DNA of 64,000 nt. Origin: an uncultured Erythrobacter sp. GTDB lineage: Bacteria; Pseudomonadota; Alphaproteobacteria; Sphingomonadales; Sphingomonadaceae. Below, one piece after another: positions 22,580 to 30,749 of this stretch. The stretch's first letter is position 1; every line of letters starts with the position of its first letter. The DNA lies in the NCBI GenBank assembly GCA_947495555.1, contig CANLZI010000001.1, positions 2,022,861 to 2,086,860 on the forward strand. Direction: 5' to 3'. Below the pieces are notes generated by a model. It saw nothing but the letters and a program-made list of their open reading frames with translations, did no database searches and was not told the origin of the DNA. Both the position numbers and the translations under genes were made by a program.

Positions 22580-23143
22580 CTATACCTCAGGCTGAGCGAC
22601 GAATTCTAAGACACCGCAAGCGATACGTGGGCCGGCAGCTCCTGCTGGATCGCTTACGTAGTCATCGGGGCCTGCGTGTATCATGACTGCGGTGCCGTCT
22701 TGATCGTCTATCGAAGCGACCACTGCATTAGCCCGACCAGCTATATCGATTTGAATTTTAACATTTCCATTGTCTGGAATTTCAAGGTTTGGCAGGTCAC
22801 CCAGATGCTGGCCATCAGCACTTAATCTGCCATGCGATTTTCCGTCAGGATTGAGGTGCCCGTCCGCACTCTTAAAGTCGGGTGCATCGCACCGTCCAAC
22901 CGAGTGTAGATGGAAAGCTTTGGTGCCCGATTCAAATTGGCTGAGCTCAAGCTCAATAGTTACCTTGCCATCAGTCTTGTTCAGGACTGCTTTTCCTACT
23001 TCATTGTCGTCTCTATCAACGATCGCGGCACTAGCCAGAGCTATTAGTGCTCCAGAATTCTGAGCTTCGGATGATTCTGGTTCACCCTGACATGCGCTTA
23101 ACGCTACGGCTAGCGTCAATGGAATTAGAGTGGGCATCTTCAT
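22580..23143 (-). CDS. sodC: Cu/Zn superoxide dismutase lipoprotein
   Basis: Lipobox LTLAVALSAC; metal-ligand motifs FHLHSVGRCD, DGHLNPDGKSHG, HLGDLPNL, MIHAGPDDY, GPRIACGV. Confidence 0.93.
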   Translation of the reverse strand: MKMPTLIPLTLAVALSACQGEPESSEAQNSGALIALASAAIVDRDDNEVGKAVLNKTDGKVTIELELSQFESGTKAFHLHSVGRCDAPDFKSADGHLNPDGKSHGRLSADGQHLGDLPNLEIPDNGNVKIQIDIAGRANAVVASIDDQDGTAVMIHAGPDDYVSDPAGAAGPRIACGVLEFVAQPEV

Positions 23144-23185
23144 ACTTACGGGCTCCGGACGTTCCAGTTACTAGCCTAAATGCAA

Positions 23186-23211
23186 AAGGGGCCGGATTGC
23201 TCCGACCCCTT
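23186..23211 (-). terminator. terminator of the OmpA-family gene
   Basis: AAGGGGTCGGA/TCCGGCCCCTT hairpin with U run on the minus strand just downstream of the stop. Confidence 0.7.
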
Positions 23212-23237
23212 CCGAATTTTTCACCAGTGGTGAAGTA

Positions 23238-24365
23238 TTACATGCCCGAACCCGGACCGTAAGTAACTTCAACACGACGGTTCTGAAGTTCGCGTACGCC
23301 GTCTTCGGTTGGAACGCGCAATTGCGTTTCACCAAAGGCTTCGCTTGAAACGCGATCTTCTGGAACACCGCGACCGGAAAGGTAATCGCGTACCGATTCG
23401 TTACGACGCTCAGCCAGACCCATGTTGTATGTCTGCGAACCCGACGCATCGGTGTGACCAGCCAACATGACGCTCGCAGAACCACAATCAGCATAGGCGC
23501 TAACTGCGTTGTCGAGAATCGTAGCCGCTTCCGGAGTGATATCCGACTCATCCCAGTTGAAGAACACGATGTATGGACCCGTGTTGCAAACCGGTGCCGG
23601 TGGAGGCGGCGGTGGAGGCGGTGGTGGAGGCGGTGGTGGAGGCGGTGGTGGCGGTGGCGGTGGTGGTGGAGGCGGAGCTTCAGGCTCGCCACCAAAGTTG
23701 TATGTCAACGTACCAAGCACCGAATGGCTACCAATGTCAGCTTCGATCGGACGACCAAGCGTATCGGTGATACCAACACCAACTGCATTGAAGTAACGAT
23801 ACTTCAGGCCAACGTCCCAACTGTCAGTCAAAGGTGCGCGAACACCCGCGAGCAACTGCCAAGCCAAGCCTGTGTCTGAATCGTCAAACGCACCTGGACC
23901 AATATCCAGAACCGTTGTTGTCAGATCAGTCCGTGCGATACCGATACCGCCGCCTGCAAAGCCTTGGATGCCGTCATCGTCGCCGAAATCAAACAGGCCG
24001 TTCAACATAAAGCTGAGCGCGTTGAATTCACCGCGGCCAACAGCCTGCCGGTTTGATACTGTAGTACCAGGACGAGCTACCAAGCCTTCTGTGCCGATTC
24101 TAACATCGTCAACTTCTGCTTCACGGTAGCTTGCTTCAGCTTCCAGACGGAAGGCGCCGAAATCGTAACCAACCAAGGCACCGAAATCATATCCAGTGTC
24201 TGTGCCGATTGTTGAGTCAGCGTCCGTACCATCAATTTCTAAATCAATGTCTTCTACGACCATCACGCCGCCTTCACTTGCGACGTACCATTGACCGTCG
24301 CGAGCAAGTGCGGGCGCTGCAAGCGCCGTCGAAGCCATCGCCATTCCAATGACGAGTTTGCGCAT
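23238..24365 (-). CDS. OmpA-family outer membrane protein with polyproline linker
   Basis: N-terminal beta-barrel domain, long poly-Pro run, C-terminal OmpA peptidoglycan-binding domain (AGHTDASGSQTYNMGLAERRNESVRDYL). Confidence 0.95.
   Translation of the reverse strand: MRKLVIGMAMASTALAAPALARDGQWYVASEGGVMVVEDIDLEIDGTDADSTIGTDTGYDFGALVGYDFGAFRLEAEASYREAEVDDVRIGTEGLVARPGTTVSNRQAVGRGEFNALSFMLNGLFDFGDDDGIQGFAGGGIGIARTDLTTTVLDIGPGAFDDSDTGLAWQLLAGVRAPLTDSWDVGLKYRYFNAVGVGITDTLGRPIEADIGSHSVLGTLTYNFGGEPEAPPPPPPPPPPPPPPPPPPPPPPPPPPAPVCNTGPYIVFFNWDESDITPEAATILDNAVSAYADCGSASVMLAGHTDASGSQTYNMGLAERRNESVRDYLSGRGVPEDRVSSEAFGETQLRVPTEDGVRELQNRRVEVTYGPGSGM
23598..23675 (-). repeat. 12-bp tandem repeat (TGGAGGCGGTGG) encoding 26 consecutive prolines
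   Basis: Direct reading of codons CCG/CCA/CCT; four near-identical 12-mers followed by degenerate copies. Confidence 0.9.
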
Positions 24366-24553
24366 TACTGTATTCCCCTTTGTAGCGAATAGGATTCCAC
24401 CAGTGAGTATCTATCTTTTCCCCTCAATGGTGGCAAGCGGCCTTTACAGCCAAACTGTTGCAATAAAGCCTCTATCTGCATTTGACTTGCAAAAAACAGA
24501 AGAAAGAACGGCATCGCACGAAGCCTTAACGACGCTTACCGATGAAGGTTCCC

Positions 24554-24904
24554 TTAAGATCGTGCAAATATTCCTAAATTTCGCAATTCGGAGATGATTT
24601 CCGTTATGGCTTGTCTTGCCTCAACATCAATTGTTGTGCCGTTCTGAGGTTGGGCCGGGGCATCCGCTGATTGCCATGCACCATCGAATAGGAGCATCTG
24701 ACCTGAATGCTGGTCAAATACTCGCATTCCGGCGCAAGGTTGGATGAAAGACCATTCTGTTCCAACGCGGGTAGCAATATGTCCTTCGAATCCTGCCCAT
24801 TCGCCCGAGGGTGAAGGGTCAACCAACCAGTTGCCTCCATCATTGGAAGATACCGGCGAACTGGCAGATCGGCCGACTATGGCTGTATGCACTAAAGTAT
24901 CCAT
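24554..24904 (-). pseudogene. DUF2793 domain protein remnant (phage/GTA-associated), probably 5'-truncated
   Basis: MDTLVHTAIVG...GGNWLVDPSPSGEWAGFEGHIATRVGTEWSFIQPCAGMRVFDQHSGQMLLFDGAWQS follows the DUF2793 pattern; normal N-terminus absent and abuts terminase fragment. Confidence 0.7.
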
Positions 24905-25188
24905 GAGGCCTCCGCTAAAGAGGATGATATCAGCGCGATCCGCGCCTGCGGATTGGTTTCGGCAATGTGACGGACCCATTCGGCGCCCGTTCGCGTTTTG
25001 CCAAATCCGCGCCCGGCCATCACCAGCCAGACGCGCCAATCTCCATCCGGAGGTAATTGAGCGGTTCTGGCCCACATCTGCCAATGATAGGGAAACTCAT
25101 CCTTCTCTTCACAGTTGAACCTTTGGGCCAGCTGATCGCGATATTTGGGGTTGGCAGAGGCCAACCAACCCAACCGATCAGCCATCAT
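24892..25188 (-). pseudogene. large terminase subunit, N-terminal fragment only (98 codons)
   Basis: LVMAGRGFGKTRTGAEWVRHIAE (Walker A of terminase ATPases), ends at RIALISSSLAEASWIL*; rest of ATPase and nuclease missing. Confidence 0.85.
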
Positions 25189-25642
25189 CGCCGGTGTTTT
25201 CCTTAGCTTCTTGCATCACCCGCAAGCGGATTTCTTCCACCTTGCGGTCGATCGAACTGCGAATCTCGGCCGCGGTGACATTGCGTTTGGCGGCCTGCGC
25301 TCGCACCGCGTTTTCCCGGTGCATTGTGAGCAGCCGAATGACCGCGCCAAAATCATATTTGTCACCGTTGTCGGTTTGAAAGTCGCCTGCGCGCAGCAGC
25401 CGCAGAACTTCCATCTCGAGATGCTCATATCCCTCATACAGGGCATCCATCCATCGGCGCGCAAATTCGGGTTCATTGATCCGGGTGCGATATGCTTTCC
25501 CTTTTGGCACTCCAGCGGCCTCGGCCGATTTGGTAACATTGGAGGATTCGGCCAGAGCCTCCAGGAAGCGATCCCGCCAACGGGTGTTGATCTGACGACC
25601 GCGGTTGGTTGCATTCTGGGTCGAGCCCTTGGTTTTACCCAT
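25178..25642 (-). CDS. TerS-like / phage small-terminase-type protein upstream of the terminase fragment
   Basis: HTH-like ALAESSNVTKSAEAAGVPKGKAYR; immediately upstream and overlapping the TerL fragment start by 11 nt. Confidence 0.6.
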   Translation of the reverse strand: MGKTKGSTQNATNRGRQINTRWRDRFLEALAESSNVTKSAEAAGVPKGKAYRTRINEPEFARRWMDALYEGYEHLEMEVLRLLRAGDFQTDNGDKYDFGAVIRLLTMHRENAVRAQAAKRNVTAAEIRSSIDRKVEEIRLRVMQEAKENTGDDG

Positions 25643-25908
25643 AGATCACAATCCTTAGCTCGTGCGCTTATTCTCGTTGGTCCAAACGCGAACGGGCGAC
25701 TGTTCCCCCGGTGAGGGGGCAGCCGCCCGATCAAACATGATTGCTGACGAATCACACTATCGCGATGTTCCGTTTAACTAACCAATGATCGTGACAATGT
25801 CAATACAAATGTTCCAAATAGGTTAGTTATTTGCGGTTGCGCGGAGTGTACGGCTCGCTTAATCGCCGATCTCTGGGTTTCTCCCGCTGTCAAAGGTCAC
25901 GCCTCGCC

Positions 25909-26559
25909 ATGATGAAAATGCTGCACGGTCTGTACGATTGGACCATGGACAAGGCTTCGCATCCCAAGGCGCAGTGGTGGCTGGCCTTTTTCTCTTTCAT
26001 CGAATCGAGCTTCTTTCCGATCCCGCCACATCCATTGCTGGGGCTGATGTGCTTGGCTGAGCCGAAGAAAGCCATTCGGTTCGCCTTGATCGCGACTATC
26101 GCTTCGGTGCTGGGCGGTATGTTCGGATATATGATCGGGTACTTCTTGTACGAGGCGATCGGTGCCTGGCTGATCGGAGCGCTTGGTCTGACCGAAACCT
26201 TCCCGGTTGCGGCATGCTATATTCGTGAACAAGGCGCGCTGGCGGTATTCTTGGCAGCCGGTACGCCAGTGCCGTTCAAGCTGATGACCATCACCGCCGG
26301 TTTTGTGGAGATGAACCTTCTGTCCTTCACCTTGGCGGCCATCGCCGGGCGGGCATTGATTTTCATGGTGGTGGGCGTGCTGTTTCAGTTGTTCGGCGCC
26401 CCGATCAAACGCATCATTGATCGCTACCTTGGGTGGGTCACAACCGTCTTTGTCGTGCTGGTTGTGGGCGGATTTATTGCGTTTACGCAGCTGGCCGGCA
26501 GCGAGGATGAGACGCAATCCAGCAATGCCTGCGATCTGGCGACGGAAATACGTGGCTGA
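25909..26559 (+). CDS. YqaA/DedA-type (SNARE-associated, VTT) membrane protein
   Basis: WWLAFFSFIESSFFPIPPHPLLGLM...IGYFLYEAIG...FLAAGTPVPFKLMTITAG. Confidence 0.88.
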   Translation: MMKMLHGLYDWTMDKASHPKAQWWLAFFSFIESSFFPIPPHPLLGLMCLAEPKKAIRFALIATIASVLGGMFGYMIGYFLYEAIGAWLIGALGLTETFPVAACYIREQGALAVFLAAGTPVPFKLMTITAGFVEMNLLSFTLAAIAGRALIFMVVGVLFQLFGAPIKRIIDRYLGWVTTVFVVLVVGGFIAFTQLAGSEDETQSSNACDLATEIRG

Positions 26560-26578
26560 ATCAGACCAGGTTTTCTCT

Positions 26579-27820
26579 CTACGAAAGAATACCCGTTTTG
26601 GTGCCCGCGGCTTCGAACATCTTTAGGATCGTTTCCACTTCCTCGGCGCTGTGTTCTGCACACAATGAGCAGCGCAGCAAGGTCATGTTTGCCGGCGTTG
26701 CAGGTGGGCGGGCAAGATTGACGTAAAGCCCCTCTTTCAACAGTGCCTCCCACATCATCGCGCCGCGTTCCAGATCGGGCATGATCACCGCGATGATCGC
26801 ACTTTCAGGCGACGAGGTACCCAGTTCAAAGCCGAGATCGGTGAGGCCAGCATGGAGACGCCGCGAGTTCTCCCACAGATGGGCCCGCTTGTTTGAGCCA
26901 TGCATCAGCTTGCGGATCGATGTTGCAGCAGTGGCGACAACGGATGGCGGCAGGCTGGCCGTGAAGACATAGGGCCTGCACACAAGGCGCATGATTTCAA
27001 ACTTGGGATGGTTCGACACGCAGAAACCGCCAACGGTCCCAACGCTCTTTGAAAATGTTCCGATGATGAAATCACAATCATCGATCACGCCGGCAGCTTC
27101 ACACACGCCGCGGCCATTTTCGCCGATAAAGCCCATTGAGTGTGCTTCATCGACCAGCACCATGGCGCCATATTTCTTGGCGATGGCGACCATTTCCTTG
27201 AGCGGGGCGACATCGCCCAACATGGAATAAACGCCTTCCAAAATGACCAGCTTGCCTGCGCCTTCGGGCACACGCTTCAGGCGTTTTTCCATCGCTTCGA
27301 CATCATTGTGCTTGAACGGCACAACTTCGGCATTGCCCATCGCACAACCATCCCAGATCGAGGCGTGGCTATCGATGTCGAGGATGATGTAATCGCCCTT
27401 ACCCGCGATGGTGGAGATGATCCCCAAATTCGCGAGATAACCGGTCGAAAACACCATGGCGTGATCCATGGCGTAAAAATCTTTGAGCGCGTCTTCGCAC
27501 TCTTTGTGGCCTTGATAAGTGCCATTCAGAACTCGGCTGCCGGTGGTTCCGGTGCCATAATCCCGCATCGCCTGATTGCCTGCATCGACCACATCGGGAT
27601 CGAAGGTCATGCCCATGTAGTTATACGTCCCCAGCAGGATCGTATCGCGCCCGTTGCAAATTGCCCGGGTGGGAGAGAGGACTTCCTCCATCACCAGATT
27701 GAAGGGGTCTTCTACGCCGCTGGCCAGCAGGCCTTCGCGCATGGCGATGATGTCATCAAATTTAGAGAACAGATCACCGGCTGGCGCATCTGTTTCATGC
27801 GAGGAGGTTTCTGCGTTCAT
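26579..27820 (-). CDS. spt: serine palmitoyltransferase (alpha-oxoamine synthase family)
   Basis: YNYMGMTFDPDVVDAGNQAMRDYGTGTTGSRVLNGT, DEAHSMGFIGENGRG, PLP-lysine motif GTFSKSVGTVGG; coupled to an ACP gene. Confidence 0.9.
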   Translation of the reverse strand: MNAETSSHETDAPAGDLFSKFDDIIAMREGLLASGVEDPFNLVMEEVLSPTRAICNGRDTILLGTYNYMGMTFDPDVVDAGNQAMRDYGTGTTGSRVLNGTYQGHKECEDALKDFYAMDHAMVFSTGYLANLGIISTIAGKGDYIILDIDSHASIWDGCAMGNAEVVPFKHNDVEAMEKRLKRVPEGAGKLVILEGVYSMLGDVAPLKEMVAIAKKYGAMVLVDEAHSMGFIGENGRGVCEAAGVIDDCDFIIGTFSKSVGTVGGFCVSNHPKFEIMRLVCRPYVFTASLPPSVVATAATSIRKLMHGSNKRAHLWENSRRLHAGLTDLGFELGTSSPESAIIAVIMPDLERGAMMWEALLKEGLYVNLARPPATPANMTLLRCSLCAEHSAEEVETILKMFEAAGTKTGILS

Positions 27821-28065
27821 CAATCGGCCTGCGTCTTTGCTACAGCGTCAACCAACTGGCCAAAATTCTCAATCTCGGCTTGCTGATTCATGCTGATGAT
27901 GATGTCAAACTCGTCTTCGATTTCGGCCACGAAATCCATCACGGTCAAACTGTCGAATTCCAGATCATTGGCAAAGGTGGTCGCATCGGTAATGTCGACG
28001 CCCTTCTTGTTGAACGGCTCGATCAAGGAACGGATGCTTGTGTCGACTGCGGCTCGATCCATTAT
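27820..28065 (-). CDS. acyl carrier protein dedicated to the adjacent serine palmitoyltransferase
   Basis: ACP motif DLEFDSLTVMDFVAEIEDEFDI; stop overlaps spt ATG by one base. Confidence 0.88.
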   Translation of the reverse strand: MMDRAAVDTSIRSLIEPFNKKGVDITDATTFANDLEFDSLTVMDFVAEIEDEFDIIISMNQQAEIENFGQLVDAVAKTQAD

Positions 28066-28221
28066 CATTAACTCTCTTATGACTGCGATTACCGTTCTAT
28101 CGGCAAAACGCCACATTGGCGACAGACGAAGCGCATCTGCCATTGGATTGCGGCGGAAAAGCGGCTGTTAGGGCTGGTTGTCAAGTTCTCTCGTATTTCT
28201 CGTCCGGTTATAGCGCCGCTA

Positions 28222-28590
28222 TCATGCGGGCACCAAAGACTTCACCGCGTTCATGAATGGCATGATAGAAACGGGCTTGGCCAAATAGCCAGCGGCGCCA
28301 GCATCCCTGATCCGTTCCTCGTCACCCTTGCCAGCATAGGCGGTTACGGCCAGCACCGGAATGCCGCTCAACACGGGGTCACGCTTGGCCTGCTCGATCA
28401 AATCCACGCCGGAAACATTGTGCAGTTGAATATCCATAATCATCAAATCGGGGGACAGACGCCGCGCCGTTTCCAGCGCTTGCTGTCCATCGGCAACAGG
28501 CTCAACCTCAAATCCATTGGCCCGCAAAACATCGCAGAACAATTTCCGGTTTAAATCGTTATCCTCGACAACCAGTATTCTCTTTGCCAC
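28222..28590 (-). CDS. divK: single-domain response regulator, DivK-like
   Basis: Receiver domain only: RILVVEDNDLNRKLF...DLMIMDIQLHNVSG...AVTAYAGKGDEERIRDAGAAGYLAKPVS. Confidence 0.85.
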   Translation of the reverse strand: MAKRILVVEDNDLNRKLFCDVLRANGFEVEPVADGQQALETARRLSPDLMIMDIQLHNVSGVDLIEQAKRDPVLSGIPVLAVTAYAGKGDEERIRDAGAAGYLAKPVSIMPFMNAVKSLVPA

Positions 28591-28943
28591 TGCGCATAAC
28601 GCTCCCTGTTTGTGGGACCTATACTCTTATCGAAAGGCGGCTGACAATTCTTCGTTCCTCCCCATCCCCCAAACAGCGGCCCAGCGATGCGCAAACCTTG
28701 GCCCAAACTTTAGCATTGTCGGCGCTCGGCTGGATTCTTGAAGATGACGATCGGGCAGAACGATTTTTGTCCCTCACCGGCCTTGATGCCGATAGCCTTC
28801 GTGGCGGATTGGGCGATCCCTCGGTGTTGGCTGCCGTGCTCGATTTCCTCGCCAATCACGAACCCGATTTGATCCGCGCTGCAGAAGCGCTTGCGGTTAC
28901 GCCTGAGGAATTGGTCGCCGCCATACAGGAGCTTGGCGCATGA
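28584..28943 (+). CDS. DUF3572 family protein
   Basis: LALSALGWILEDDDRAERFLSLTGLDADSLR...VLDFLANHEPDLIRAAEALAVTPEELVAA; start uncertain. Confidence 0.75.
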   Translation: MPLRITLPVCGTYTLIERRLTILRSSPSPKQRPSDAQTLAQTLALSALGWILEDDDRAERFLSLTGLDADSLRGGLGDPSVLAAVLDFLANHEPDLIRAAEALAVTPEELVAAIQELGA

Positions 28944-29569
28944 GCCGTCCCTTGATTATCAGCGATTGCGATGAAGTCCTGCTTTATATGGTCGCCCATT
29001 TTAAAGAATGGCTGGAGGAAGGCGAGGGCATTCGTTTCCAGCTGGAAGGCAACAATTTTGCCACCGCAATGCGATGGGAAGATACGGGCGAACCCTTGAA
29101 CGAGAAAGATATCTGGCGGTATCTGGGTCGGTTTTTTGATACCGAAATGGATCGCCAATTGCCGATTGAAGGAGCAATTCAGGGGATCAACACTCTGGCA
29201 GAGCACGCTGATGTAGTGATCCTGACCAATCTGGTCGACAAACGCCGCGATCATCGTGCCGAGCAATTGGCTGGCCATGGATTGAACGCAAGGGTGTTTA
29301 CTAACCAGGGTCCAAAGGGTCCGGCACTGCAAGCGATTATGGAAGAGTTCCAACCCAGCAAAGCGATCTTCATCGATGACTTGGCGCAGCACCATAAGTC
29401 AGCAGCCGAAACCGTGCCCGAAATTTCACGGCTCCACCTGTGCGGAGAGCCGACAATCGCAGACCATATCGATTGTGCCCATACTGCCGGGCACGCCCAC
29501 GCACGAATAGACAATTGGGCCGAGGCCTTGCCTTGGCTGCTGGAAGAATTGGAAAGGGATCCACGATGA
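28940..29569 (+). CDS. HAD-like hydrolase family protein
   Basis: ISDCDEVLL (motif I), ILTNLVDKRR, IFIDDLAQHHKSAAE. Confidence 0.75.
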   Translation: MSRPLIISDCDEVLLYMVAHFKEWLEEGEGIRFQLEGNNFATAMRWEDTGEPLNEKDIWRYLGRFFDTEMDRQLPIEGAIQGINTLAEHADVVILTNLVDKRRDHRAEQLAGHGLNARVFTNQGPKGPALQAIMEEFQPSKAIFIDDLAQHHKSAAETVPEISRLHLCGEPTIADHIDCAHTAGHAHARIDNWAEALPWLLEELERDPR

Positions 29570-30024
29570 GCATTGAAGCGCGCCTGCAGGAATTGGGCAT
29601 TGTTTTGCCAGAAGCGGCTGCCCCCGTTGCCAGCTATGTTCCGGTAGTGGTGCATGGCGGATTTGCCCATGTGTCGGGCCAATTGCCCTTTGTTGAAGGC
29701 AAACTTGCCACCGGCAGGCTGGGCGAAGACGTATCCTTGGAAGAGGGTATCACAGCAGCGCGAGCATGCGGGCTGATGATCTTGGCGCAACTGAAGGCGG
29801 CCTTGGTGCCGCTCGACAAGGTGGACCGGATTGTGAAACTGGGCGCATTCGTCAATTCGACGCCCGATTTCACCGATCAACCCAAAGTGGCCAATGGCGC
29901 TTCGGAATTGATGTTTGATGTGTTTGGCGAAAAGGGCCGACATGCCCGCGCGGCCGTAGGCGTTCCTTGCTTGCCATTGGGCGCAGCTGTTGAAGTGGAT
30001 GCAGTCATCGCCATCGCCAAATGA
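29566..30024 (+). CDS. RidA family protein
   Basis: VHGGFAHVSGQLPFVEGKLATGRLGEDVSLEEGITAARACGLMILAQLKA; AAVGVPCLPLGAAVEVDAVIAI. Confidence 0.9.
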   Translation: MSIEARLQELGIVLPEAAAPVASYVPVVVHGGFAHVSGQLPFVEGKLATGRLGEDVSLEEGITAARACGLMILAQLKAALVPLDKVDRIVKLGAFVNSTPDFTDQPKVANGASELMFDVFGEKGRHARAAVGVPCLPLGAAVEVDAVIAIAK

Positions 30025-30749
30025 GCGAGCGTGCTATCCCCGATTGGTTGACCAGGTGGGAATATGCCCATCGCGGCAAGCACGGGGCTGGCATACCGGA
30101 GAATTCTTTGGCTGCTGCCCAGCTGGCGGTTGATGCTGGAATGGGTATCGAATGCGATATTCAGCGCAGCGCCGACGATCGGGCGATGGTGTTTCACGAT
30201 TGGGAGGTTGATCGCCTGACCAACAGTTCCGGCCCAACCGACAGCCGCACCGCGGCCCAATTGAGTGACCTTTCCTATATTGGCAGCAGTGAGAGACCAG
30301 CCACGCTCACCCAGCTGCTCAACCTGATTAATTGTCAGGTGCCTGTGCTGATCGAGATCAAGTCTAAGCCCGGTTATGATGTGGCGCTCAGCTGCGCAAT
30401 CGTTGCGCAAGCTTGTCAAACCTATCATGGACCATTTGCTGTAATGAGCTTTGACCCGCGCGTTGCCCGTTGGTTTCGGAAAAATGCTCCGAGCATCTGT
30501 GCTGGCCTGGTCATGCGCGAGGATGACCACGGCAATACGCAAAAGCCTTGGCAAAGATGGGTGGCGCACTGGATCGCAAAACCTGATTTTCTCGCTTATC
30601 ACATCGCTGCTCTGCCAAGTGCACGCGTTGCCAAATTGCGCGATGGCGGCCTGCCGGTCCTGACATGGACGGTCAATTCCGCCGAGACCCGCGCCCGCGC
30701 TTTGCTGCACGCTGATGCCCTGGTTTCAGAAGGTGCCGGACTGGCGTGA
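30021..30749 (+). CDS. glycerophosphodiester phosphodiesterase
   Basis: AHRGKHGAGIPENSLAAAQLAVDAGMGIECDIQRSADDRAMVFHDWEVDRLTN; LTWTVN. Confidence 0.92.
   Translation: MSERAIPDWLTRWEYAHRGKHGAGIPENSLAAAQLAVDAGMGIECDIQRSADDRAMVFHDWEVDRLTNSSGPTDSRTAAQLSDLSYIGSSERPATLTQLLNLINCQVPVLIEIKSKPGYDVALSCAIVAQACQTYHGPFAVMSFDPRVARWFRKNAPSICAGLVMREDDHGNTQKPWQRWVAHWIAKPDFLAYHIAALPSARVAKLRDGGLPVLTWTVNSAETRARALLHADALVSEGAGLA

Noticed and set aside
23598-23675. Possible CRISPR or mobile repeat
   Set aside because: Contiguous in-frame 12-bp coding repeat without spacers.
23509-23796. Poly-glycine ORFs opposite the OmpA-like gene
   Set aside because: Reverse frame of the polyproline repeat; the OmpA frame is clearly the coding one.
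24349-24597. 82-codon plus-strand ORF between the OmpA-like gene and the phage remnant
   Set aside because: Covers the ompA promoter region, no recognisable protein features.
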